Shown here one piece after another: positions 26,661-33,360 of a stretch of 64,000 bases of DNA. Within the stretch, counting starts at the first letter, position 1. Each line of letters begins with the position of its first letter. This DNA comes from Gp13-AA77 sp035578005 (lineage in GTDB: Bacteria; Acidobacteriota; Terriglobia; UBA7540). The stretch spans positions 1 to 64,000 of the forward strand of contig DATJYK010000162.1 in the NCBI GenBank assembly GCA_035578005.1. The letters run 5' to 3'. The notes under the pieces were generated by a model that saw nothing but the letters and a program-made list of their open reading frames with translations, made no database searches and was not told the DNA's origin. A program made the translations under genes and the position numbers.

Positions 26661-27728
26661 ATGATGTCCCCGTCCAGCAGTTGTCTCCGGAAGCAGCTCT
26701 CTCCGTTGTTCTGGTTCGCGGCCTGCCTCCTTGCTGCCAATTCTGTCTCCGCCCAACGAAGAGCCACGCCCGAGCAAGCCGGGTCACCGGAAGAGATGGT
26801 GACGCTCGGCGGCTGGGTGCGCGCTGATTACAGCCAGGGAATTCCTGCGGGCGTCACGGTCCACTTGGAAACAGCCGAAGGCATGGCGGCCGGCCAACAA
26901 CCGGTGAACAGCGGAGGCTACTTCGAATTCGTCGGTCTCGAGCGCGCCAAGTATCGGCTCACCATCTCCGCCCCGGGGTTTCAGGTCTACGAGCAGAACG
27001 TGGATCTCCGGAGCGTCGGGAATCGGCTGAATATCACCGTACAGCTCTCACCCGTCGGCAGGTCGAAATCCGTGCTGCCGCCTGCGGCGCCCTCGTTCAC
27101 TGACAACAACGCCTCTCGAAAGGCGCGAAAGGAGTATGAAGACGGCGATCGTGCGCTTCAGCAGAATAGGCTCTCCCAGGCCCAGTCCCACCTGGAAAGA
27201 TCTGTGAATGAGTACCCGTGTTACGCGCGAGCTCAGGCCGCGCTCGCGGTTGCGCTCAGCAAACAGCGGCAGTTGCCGGCTGCTGAATCCGCCCTGAAGA
27301 AGGCTCTGCAATGCGACCCCGACTATCTGGATGCTTACACGGAACTGGGGCAGCTTTACTACGACGAAAACCGGTACCCGGAGAGCGCCGCGATTCTTCA
27401 GCAGGGCGTGCGCCGCTCGCCCGGATCGTGGCAGTTTCACTACCAGTTAGGCGCCGCGAACTATCGCTTGCGCGAGTACGCCACGGCTGAGCAGGAGTAC
27501 CTCAAGGCGCAATCGCTCAGCTCATCGGTCCCGGCCGAGATTCATGTCAAGCTGGCGGATGTTTACTTAAAGCAGAACGCGCTTGAGAAGGCCTACTCCG
27601 AAATGCAGGCGTATTTGCGCGAAGAGCCCAGCGGTCCTCTTGCCGCGGAACTAAGGGGCGTGATGCGGCGCATGGAGTCCGATCATGTCGTCGAGACAGC
27701 GCCTCCCTCAAAGCCTCCGTCACGATGA
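26661..27728 (+). CDS. Secreted TPR protein with N-terminal carboxypeptidase-regulatory-like domain
   Basis: About 355 residues (start ATG 26661; GTG 26649 also possible). Export signal (SPLFWFAACLLAANSVSAQ), then a beta-sandwich CarboxypepD_reg-like domain at about 40-125 (VTLGGWVRADYSQGIPAGVT, GGYFEFVGLERAKYRLTISA), then about five TPR units (ARKEYEDGDRALQQNRLSQA, AALAVALSKQRQLPAAESAL, AYTELGQLYYDENRYPESAA). Downstream of the receptor gene and on the same strand; perhaps a periplasmic partner of it. A larger protein of the same design lies at 30318-32330. No enzymatic motif. Confidence 0.85.
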   Translation: MMSPSSSCLRKQLSPLFWFAACLLAANSVSAQRRATPEQAGSPEEMVTLGGWVRADYSQGIPAGVTVHLETAEGMAAGQQPVNSGGYFEFVGLERAKYRLTISAPGFQVYEQNVDLRSVGNRLNITVQLSPVGRSKSVLPPAAPSFTDNNASRKARKEYEDGDRALQQNRLSQAQSHLERSVNEYPCYARAQAALAVALSKQRQLPAAESALKKALQCDPDYLDAYTELGQLYYDENRYPESAAILQQGVRRSPGSWQFHYQLGAANYRLREYATAEQEYLKAQSLSSSVPAEIHVKLADVYLKQNALEKAYSEMQAYLREEPSGPLAAELRGVMRRMESDHVVETAPPSKPPSR

Positions 27729-27758
27729 CGCCGCGAGATCAAGTGTGACGAGCTACTG

Positions 27759-27787
27759 CTGACAATCAGGTAATCATGCGCTATATA
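27759..27787 (+). promoter_or_regulatory. Promoter candidate for tRNA-Leu
   Basis: CTGACA at 27759-27764, a 17-nt spacer, and TATATA at 27782-27787, about 40 nt before the tRNA. The segment TGACAATCAGGT and the following GC-then-CTATA layout closely resemble the candidate promoter at 22587-22613. Confidence 0.55.
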
Positions 27788-27827
27788 AGTGGACCTGAGG
27801 CATCGGGTAAGATGGAGATGTCGAAAC

Positions 27828-27909
27828 GCGAAAGTGGCGGAATTGGCAGACGCGCCAGACTTAGGATCTGGTCCCGCAAGGGGTGGGGGTTCGAGTCCCC
27901 CCTTTCGCA
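27828..27909 (+). tRNA. tRNA-Leu (anticodon TAG)
   Basis: Acceptor stem GCGAAAG (27828-27834) pairs with CTTTCGC (27902-27908), discriminator A at 27909. D-arm GGCGGAATTGGCAGACGC, anticodon stem CCAGA/TCTGG around loop CTTAGGA with anticodon TAG at 27862-27864, a long variable arm (GTCCCGCAAGGGGT) as in class II tRNAs, and a T-arm with GGTTCGAGTCC. CCA is not encoded (followed by CACAC). Reads CUA/CUN leucine codons. Confidence 0.97.
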
Positions 27910-28227
27910 CACACGTTCTTTTGAATGAGCTCCCGCCTACGGCGACCTGACGGCCGATTCGCACAGCGACCCCTGGGATTTTGCTTGGGTGTTCGCCGGA
28001 TCACTTCTTTGGGGAAGTCATGCACCAAGGTATCGCGGTCGGGTCCGAGTTGAACAGGTTCAGCAGGGCTTGGACGATCTTCGTGGGTCCTCCCGGATAA
28101 GCGGGATGGACGCCGTCGGATGTCAGATCCTAGCAGCTTCAACAAGCGCCTTCGTTTCTCGTGAGGAGACGGTTTGCCCAGTAGTCGAAACAGGCAAGCT
28201 CTAGGCTAGCGGGATGATGAAAAACCC
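27910..28227. other. Intergenic, no gene recognised
   Basis: Sequence after the tRNA up to the inverted repeat at 28228. Short frames on both strands lack family resemblance or ribosome binding sites. I see no feature here. Confidence 0.4.
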
Positions 28228-28317
28228 GATTCATGTCATTTCGAGCGAAGCGAGAAATCTCGTAAGTCTTCTCTTTTCAAAGCGAGATTTCTCGCTTCGC
28301 TCGAAATGACATGAATC
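28228..28317. repeat. 35-bp perfect inverted repeat of the TCATTTCGAGCGAAGCGAG family
   Basis: Arms 28228-28262 and 28283-28317 are perfect reverse complements with a 20-nt loop. Weaker outer pairing (GATGAAAAAC with GTTTTTCATC) extends it. It belongs to the same dispersed family as 10611-10636, 39773-39803 and 55384-55412, here in its complete hairpin form. Confidence 0.85.
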
Positions 28318-28452
28318 GTACGCCGTTTTTCATCACGCTGTTAGATTAGGGAAAATGGTATGAAGGTTTTGAGTGATAGATTCAAGCGAAGACTACATGT
28401 AGCGTAGTTATGTAGCCTCAGAGCCATCTTTCAGTCCGGCCGCTCGTCCTCG
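28318..28452. other. Intergenic with GTAGCGTAGTTATGTAGCCT motif
   Basis: The motif at 28399-28418 is closely related to GTAGCGTGATAATGTAGCCT at 21123-21142 and more loosely to sites near 45005 and 55446. It lies just 3' of the minus-strand fucosidase gene. Role unknown. Confidence 0.3.
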
Positions 28453-29811
28453 TCACACGCCTACTCCGCGCCGCGGACGCTCGCGGCGCGTCCAGGTGTT
28501 GTCCTGAACCGGCTCGCCCTCGAACTCCACGGCAATCGTGGTGGCGGGTTGCTCGGGAGCCAGTTCGGGCAGTCCGGTCAACTGCAGCCGGAACTCCGTC
28601 TGCTTGAATTCCACGGGTTGGCCGGTGGTAAAGAACTTGGCCGAGGTCGCCTTCGTTTTCAATCCGCCCACGGCCACCGTGCTGCCCGGCCAGTTGTGCA
28701 CATGAACGTAGAGTGTGTTTCCCTTGCGCGTAAATCCCGCCATCACGGAGCTGCGCACTTGCGAACGTTCGGCCTCATAAATCGTGGGGCCGTGATCGTC
28801 CATCCATTCGCCCACGGCCGAGAGCCTCTCCACCGATTCCATAGGAATAGAGCCGTCACCCTTGGGGCCGATGTTGAGCAAATAGTTGCCGCCGCCTTGC
28901 GCGCACTCGATGACATTGTTCACCAGCGTCTTGGCACTCTTCCAATCGTCGTCGGCGCGCTGGTAGCCCCAACTATCATTCATGGTCATGCAGCTTTCCC
29001 AGGCGCGCCCTTCCTTGGAGGCGCTGATGTGCTGTTCCGGCGTGGAAAAATCCCCGGGCAGGCCGTTGCGGTTGTTGACGATAATGTCCGGCTGCAGCTT
29101 GAACACCATGGCGTTCATCTTTTCGGATTCCCAGCCCTTCGCGTCCAGCGGCCAAGCGACGTCGTACCAAAGCACGTCGATCTTGCCGTAATTGCTCATC
29201 AGCTCGCGAATGAGGCCGTGCGTGTATTCTACGAAGCGCTGGCGGGCGGCTTCGTCCGTGGCGCAGCGGGCGCCATCAGGATGGTGCCAATCCATCAGGG
29301 AATAGTAGAAACCCACTCGCAGGCCTTCGCCCCGCGCCGCCTCGACGTATTCGGCAACCAGGTCGCGCCCTGGTCCCTGCTGGGCAGCGTTATAGTTGGT
29401 GAGTTTGGTGTCCCAATTGCAAAAGCCCTCGTGGTGCTTGGTGGTCATCACCATGTATTTCTGGCCGGCCTGTTTGGCAAGCCTGGCCCAGGCGCGGGCG
29501 GCGTTGGGCTTCGGCTTGAACTGCTTGGCCAATTGCTCATACTCGGCCACCGGAATGCCTTCTTCCTCCATCGCCCACTCGTGGTGGCCGTACACGCTGT
29601 AAAGGCCCCAGTGGATGAACATCCCGAACTTGGCGGCGTGCCACCATTGCATGCGGCGCTGGCGGTCAGCGATCACCTCCTGGCTTTCCTGCGCCTCCGG
29701 TTCCTGGGCGCGCGAAGCAAAAGGCAGTAAAGCGCTCGCCGCCGTCGTTCCCGCGCCTACTCCCATCCAGCGGAGGTAGTCGCGTCTTGAAATGCCGCGC
29801 ATTGGGGTCAT
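28453..29811 (-). CDS. Alpha-L-fucosidase, glycoside hydrolase family 29 (first copy)
   Basis: 452 residues. Tat-type signal (ISRRDYLRWMGVGAGTTAAS), then a GH29 barrel: FGMFIHWGLYSVYGHHEWAM, AGQKYMVMTTKHHEGFCNWD, GFYYSLMDWHHPDG, and the nucleophile Asp in IDVLWYDVAWP. A C-terminal beta domain follows (MAGFTRKGNTLYVHVHNWPG). It would release terminal L-fucose from glycans in the periplasm by a retaining mechanism. ATG 29811 has TAGGAG 9 nt upstream. The last ~13 residues (TRRERPRRGVGV) come from a dispersed GC-rich repeat also found at 55518-55545. A second GH29 gene lies at 42035. No close partner on its strand. Confidence 0.93.
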   Translation of the reverse strand: MTPMRGISRRDYLRWMGVGAGTTAASALLPFASRAQEPEAQESQEVIADRQRRMQWWHAAKFGMFIHWGLYSVYGHHEWAMEEEGIPVAEYEQLAKQFKPKPNAARAWARLAKQAGQKYMVMTTKHHEGFCNWDTKLTNYNAAQQGPGRDLVAEYVEAARGEGLRVGFYYSLMDWHHPDGARCATDEAARQRFVEYTHGLIRELMSNYGKIDVLWYDVAWPLDAKGWESEKMNAMVFKLQPDIIVNNRNGLPGDFSTPEQHISASKEGRAWESCMTMNDSWGYQRADDDWKSAKTLVNNVIECAQGGGNYLLNIGPKGDGSIPMESVERLSAVGEWMDDHGPTIYEAERSQVRSSVMAGFTRKGNTLYVHVHNWPGSTVAVGGLKTKATSAKFFTTGQPVEFKQTEFRLQLTGLPELAPEQPATTIAVEFEGEPVQDNTWTRRERPRRGVGV

Positions 29812-29884
29812 GAGTTTCGGCTCCTAAGAAACGATCTGGTGAGTTGTAATCGATCCACGCAATCTCGTTAAGTACCTTATTTAT

Positions 29885-30005
29885 CTATAACATTCCAGGA
29901 TAGCCGAGCTAACTGGCTTTGTTTTCTATAACATTCCAGGGTATTCTCATTCGTCCCATTTTTCTCATTTCCGGTCCTTTAGAATCAACAACATTCCAGG
30001 ATAGG
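29885..30005. repeat. Three ACATTCCAGG direct repeats upstream of the fucosidase
   Basis: ACATTCCAGG occurs at 29890-29899, 29931-29940 and 29991-30000, two of them in the longer form CTATAACATTCCAGG. The related ACATTCCGGG occurs twice at 20739 and 20862. TTTTTCTCATTTCC and GGTCCTTTAGAATCAACAAC in between resemble the 44891-44935 segment. Position upstream of a minus-strand gene suggests regulation. The rest of 29812-30317 shows no gene. Confidence 0.5.
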
Positions 30006-30317
30006 CGAAAAAAAATTTAAATTTTTTAGAATCCGCGCCTCGCTGGATCGCCGTAGATTCCAAAAATGGAAGGACCGTCCGCACAGCATGGAACTTCAGA
30101 TTGCGGACCTCATTTTGGCGTCGTGGCATCGCAAGTTTCGACCGGAGCTGATTTACTCAATCGTTACCACACCTGGATCGTCAAGTCAAGCCTCAATCGA
30201 TCTTGGTAATGGTCAATTTGAGGTAGCGCGGGTTCAGTCCACCATTGTAGTCGGGCCCTTTTGACCTTCTGATACTCTTTCTAACGGCGGCGACATGCGG
30301 GATAAGCCCGCCGCTAC

Positions 30318-32330
30318 TCAATTGCTACCAAGTGCACTTGGGTTGCTCAGCGCCGCGTCCCGATCCGATACAGGCGCCGCTTCCGCCGGCTTGCGCTTTT
30401 CATCCGTCCGTACGTTGAAGAGCCGAAAATCAGAATACTCATGCACGTTGCGGAAGCTCTTACCGTGCCAGTCGATCGTCACCACCACGCGCCGCGGCAA
30501 CCAAAAGCTTGAAGGCGCTCCGGCGAAGCGCACCTGGCCATAGTCGATTTCGGTGCTTTGTGAGTTCAGGCGGACTTCCCGCGCCGGCTTCAGCAGGTCC
30601 GTCCGCAGGCGCAGGATGTCGTTCGTCTCGCAATCAATCCATGCCAGTCCTTGAACGAGGATCAGCGCCGAGTCGCTGCCGGAATTGAAGCGCTCGAAGA
30701 TGCGAGCGATCCTCGGCTTCTGCGCAAAGGCGACCACGAAGGCCGGACGCCCGTTCATCTCTTCGCGGCCCAGATAACGGAAGTCAGAACCGTTTTGATA
30801 CATGGGGTGGAAGATCATGTCGGCCGAGGCAAATCCCGAGGTGATCATGAAACCGTCCTCGACTCCCCCCAGCTCGGCACGATCTCCGCGGAAGTCGGTC
30901 CGATACTCCTGGACCTGCACACCCGCCTCTTGGGGCCTGGCCAGCATGAGGTACTGAAACTTCTGGTCCACCGAGCCCGACACCCTGCCTCCCGAGCGGA
31001 ACATCTGCTGCTCGATTCGCTCGAGCGAGGCGGTGTCAGCAAAATTCTGGAGCTGGGCCCGAACGTTCTCACCGACGGCCCGCAGAATTGAGGCGGCCGG
31101 ATCCTGATTCGCTGCAGGCTCGATTCCGCGAAGCTCCGGGAAGGCCTTCACCAGCGACGGCAGGGATTCATCTAACACCGATTTTGCGCTGGCATAAGAC
31201 TCAAGCTGGCGGCGATCTTGGAGCTCGGCGTAAACTTTGCGGACGCCTTCAGGCATTTGCCGAACGTCGCGCCCCGCAAGATAGGCCTTCATGGCGTTAT
31301 CGGCGGTCCCAACGTTTCCCGTTTCAGCCAGCGCCCTCGCTTCCAGGAGCCGAGCGTCAGGCGGAGAGCCTCCCTTGACCGCACGGCTGAGATAGCCATG
31401 GGCGACTTCAGGCTGCTGATCGAGAAGGAACGCCCGGCCCGATTCCTCCAGTACGAGAGGATCGTTGGGGGCGATGCGCAGCGCCTGCGAGAGCAAGGCC
31501 TCCGCCTGTCTCTGCCGATCCTTCCAGGTGTTGATCACACCCAAAACCAACAGCGGCTCGGGCCGTTGCGCCGCCGGCGGCGCCTGTGCCTGATTCTTTA
31601 CAAGTTCGTCAAACCGGCGGATGGAACTGTACAGGCTTCCCGCCTTCATCTCGGCCAAGCCCAACATCATTTGGCATTCCGCGCAATCCGGTTCACGCTT
31701 GAGCGCTTTACTGAGTGTGGATAAAGCCTTCAGCGCGTCACCCTGCGCCATGAGTTCGTCCACGCCACGAGCGTAGTCCTTCCGCGCCGAGCCTTTGGCG
31801 TTATTCAAGTCGGGAGGGCTGCTCAAGCGCGGCGCCACCCGTGAAACCAGGTCGGCCGCAGAGAGTTTATCAGGGTTCTTCTTCTGGGTCGGCAGGATGA
31901 GATCGATTTCCCGCACTTCCGCGATCTTCTTGAATTCTGCCGATTCGCGGGCGTCATCATAGCCGGGCTTGCTGGCGACCACACTCACCGTCAGGGTGCG
32001 GTAGAGCGCCCCATCGAGTTCTACCTGCGTGTGATACTCGCCTTGAAGGTCTGTCACGACGGTGGTGACTTTTTGCAGGCCGGCGTTCGGGTCAACCCGC
32101 ACCCGCACTCCGGCTACCGGCTCACCGTCGAGAGCGGTTACTCTTCCATAGATTTGCCAGTCTACGAAAGTCCACCCTTCAAGGGGCGTACCGCTGGCAC
32201 AAGGTGGGTTGGGGCATTGCGGCAAAAAGAGTTCCGGACCGCCCTGCGGCCACAGGAGTGCGGGAGCGATCAGAACGCCCAGGAGAGCCAGGACTAAGCC
32301 GTTCGTCGCTTGCCATTTGCCACTCGTCAC
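30318..32330 (-). CDS. Large exported TPR protein with carboxypeptidase-regulatory-like domain
   Basis: 670 residues. Export signal (GLVLALLGVLIAPALLWPQ); the residues before it (MTSGKWQATN) are encoded by a heptamer repeat. Beta-sandwich domain at about 55-145 (IYGRVTALDGEPVAGVRVRV), TPR units at about 175-350 (KDYARGVDELMAQGDALKAL, AECQMMLGLAEMKAGSLYSS), and a C-terminal ~260-residue domain (FQYLMLARPQEAGVQVQEYR, RDEKR-type end) that resembles outer-membrane lipoprotein-sorting/VirK-like beta domains of acidobacterial secreted proteins; I do not have a firm family name. Periplasmic or surface location likely; role unknown. Confidence 0.8.
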   Translation of the reverse strand: MTSGKWQATNGLVLALLGVLIAPALLWPQGGPELFLPQCPNPPCASGTPLEGWTFVDWQIYGRVTALDGEPVAGVRVRVDPNAGLQKVTTVVTDLQGEYHTQVELDGALYRTLTVSVVASKPGYDDARESAEFKKIAEVREIDLILPTQKKNPDKLSAADLVSRVAPRLSSPPDLNNAKGSARKDYARGVDELMAQGDALKALSTLSKALKREPDCAECQMMLGLAEMKAGSLYSSIRRFDELVKNQAQAPPAAQRPEPLLVLGVINTWKDRQRQAEALLSQALRIAPNDPLVLEESGRAFLLDQQPEVAHGYLSRAVKGGSPPDARLLEARALAETGNVGTADNAMKAYLAGRDVRQMPEGVRKVYAELQDRRQLESYASAKSVLDESLPSLVKAFPELRGIEPAANQDPAASILRAVGENVRAQLQNFADTASLERIEQQMFRSGGRVSGSVDQKFQYLMLARPQEAGVQVQEYRTDFRGDRAELGGVEDGFMITSGFASADMIFHPMYQNGSDFRYLGREEMNGRPAFVVAFAQKPRIARIFERFNSGSDSALILVQGLAWIDCETNDILRLRTDLLKPAREVRLNSQSTEIDYGQVRFAGAPSSFWLPRRVVVTIDWHGKSFRNVHEYSDFRLFNVRTDEKRKPAEAAPVSDRDAALSNPSALGSN

Positions 32331-32340
32331 TTGTCACTCG
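32303..32340. repeat. Heptamer array forming the N-terminus of the 670-residue protein
   Basis: On the minus strand: GTGACAA, GTGACGA, GTGGCAA, ATGGCAA, GCGACGA. Same family as 18808-18836. The chosen GTG start of the TPR gene lies in the second unit. Confidence 0.75.
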
Positions 32341-32423
32341 CGTCAGGCTAGCCCGGCTCCGTTGGATGACGGTTCGGTCTACCGAGAGTTACAGAATAGG
32401 GTAACGGCCACCCGGACGGCTCC

Positions 32424-32543
32424 GGCCCCCTCACTCCAGGCCCCTGTCCCCCAAGGGGGCGAGGGGGGTAACGACACTTAACAACGGGCGAGGGGGGTAA
32501 CGACACTCAACAACGGGCGAGGCGGAGTAAGCGACATTTAACC
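32424..32543. repeat. REP-like palindrome followed by 29-bp tandem repeats
   Basis: REP copy at 32424-32466 (CCCTCAC...GTCCCCCAAGGGGGCGAGG). From 32461 a 29-bp unit (GAGGGGGGTAACGACACTTA then ACAACGGGC) is repeated at 32461-32489 and 32490-32518 with one mismatch, and a third degenerate copy begins at 32519. The tandem unit includes the edge of the REP element. Confidence 0.8.
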
Positions 32544-32602
32544 AATTCACTTAGATTATTACCCTCTGCTCCGAGGGGGAGTGGCGATGCCAAACCGGTC
32601 GA

Positions 32603-33022
32603 CTACGATACTCCCCTCGCCCCCTTGGGGGAGAGGGGCCGGGGGTGAGGGGGCCGTCGCAGCTCACCTGCAGCATTCGGCAGCACCTTGGCCTGTTCCA
32701 CCGCTCTGCGCACGAAAGCTTCCGGGTCCTGCAGGACCATTCCATTCGATACTCGCACGACCGTGTAGCCGGCCTGCTTAAAGGCGAGGTCGCGTTTCGC
32801 ACCCCGCCGGGCCTGGCTCGGCTGCGCGTGAGCGCTGCCGTCCAACTCCACCACCAAGCCGCATTGTGGGCAGCAGAAGTCGGCGAACCATGGTCCCACG
32901 GGGTGCTGGCGTCGAAACTTGAGTCCACGCAGCCGCAACGGGCGCAGGAGGCGCCAAGCAATGCGCTCGGCCTCGGTCGCGCTTTGGCGCAGCTCGCGAG
33001 CTCTGGCGATCCGCTTGCGCAT
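32603..33022 (-). CDS. DUF559 / very-short-patch-repair-like endonuclease-domain protein
   Basis: 139 residues. RELRQSATEAERIAWRLLRP, LRGLKFRRQHPVGPWFADFC and LVVELDGSAH are the signature blocks of DUF559, a PD-(D/E)XK-like nuclease fold related to Vsr; D of FADF and E/D of VELDG would be metal ligands. AGYTVVRVSNGMVLQDPEAF completes the domain by residue ~115. The last ~17 residues (HPRPLSPKGARGVS) are translated from a REP-like palindrome overlapping the gene end (32612-32655), and another copy lies 33 nt upstream of the start (33055-33104). Biological role is unknown; the recurrent company of such palindromes hints at a REP-associated function. Confidence 0.85.
   Translation of the reverse strand: MRKRIARARELRQSATEAERIAWRLLRPLRLRGLKFRRQHPVGPWFADFCCPQCGLVVELDGSAHAQPSQARRGAKRDLAFKQAGYTVVRVSNGMVLQDPEAFVRRAVEQAKVLPNAAGELRRPPHPRPLSPKGARGVS
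32612..32655. repeat. REP-like palindrome overlapping the DUF559 3' end
   Basis: Plus-strand form CCCCTCGCCCCCTTGGGGGA then GAGGGGCCGGGGGTGAGG. Inverted relative to copies at 32424-32466 and 33055-33104, same orientation as 33246-33291. Confidence 0.8.
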
Positions 33023-33054
33023 TGAGGCTTGGGTTCTCCGTCACTTGGCCAAGC

Positions 33055-33140
33055 ACCCCCTCACCCGGCGCTTCGCGCCACCCTCTCCCCCAAGGGGGCG
33101 AGGGTCTCACTCTTTGGTGGCGAGGGTCTCACTCTTTGGT
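33055..33140. repeat. REP-like palindrome and 22-bp tandem repeat upstream of DUF559
   Basis: REP copy at 33055-33104 (CCCCCTCACCCGGCGCTTCG ... CTCCCCCAAGGGGGCGAGGG). A 22-bp unit GGCGAGGGTCTCACTCTTTG(GT) is perfectly duplicated at 33097-33118 and 33119-33140, sharing the REP edge. Confidence 0.8.
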
Positions 33141-33245
33141 GGTGAGTTCAATTCCCGGTGGTGACTCCGAGCGGTGACTTCCAGTGGTGATTCTCGGCGG
33201 CAATACAAATTGTCGCCGATGACAGTCGCGAATTACCTGTGTTGA

Positions 33246-33291
33246 CCCTCGCCCCTTGGGGGAGAGGGTGGCGCGAAGCGCCGGGTGAGGG
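33246..33291. repeat. REP-like palindrome between DUF559 and the TonB receptor
   Basis: CCCTCGCCCCTTGGGGGAGA ... GCGAAGCGCCGGGTGAGGG, the reverse complement of the 33055-33104 copy with small differences. The remaining intergenic DNA from 33141 to 33360 holds short GGTGGTGA/GTGGTGA-type repeats and no gene. Confidence 0.8.
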
Positions 33292-33360
33292 CGTAGCACC
33301 GATCAGTTGTGCGAGACCGCCCGCAGCGCCTCCGTCATCCCTGTGGTGAAACGCCCTCAC

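Noticed and set aside
28549..29730. 393-codon open frame on the plus strand
   Set aside because: Antisense shadow of a GH29 fucosidase with all family motifs.
30193..30270. Minus-strand reading GPDYNGGLNPRYLKLTITKID before a stop
   Set aside because: Looks like the C-terminus of a protein, but only ~25 codons are open and I cannot tie it to a family; chance is possible.
32461..32543. CRISPR-like array
   Set aside because: The 29-bp units are directly adjacent without spacers and include a REP edge; no cas genes in the window.
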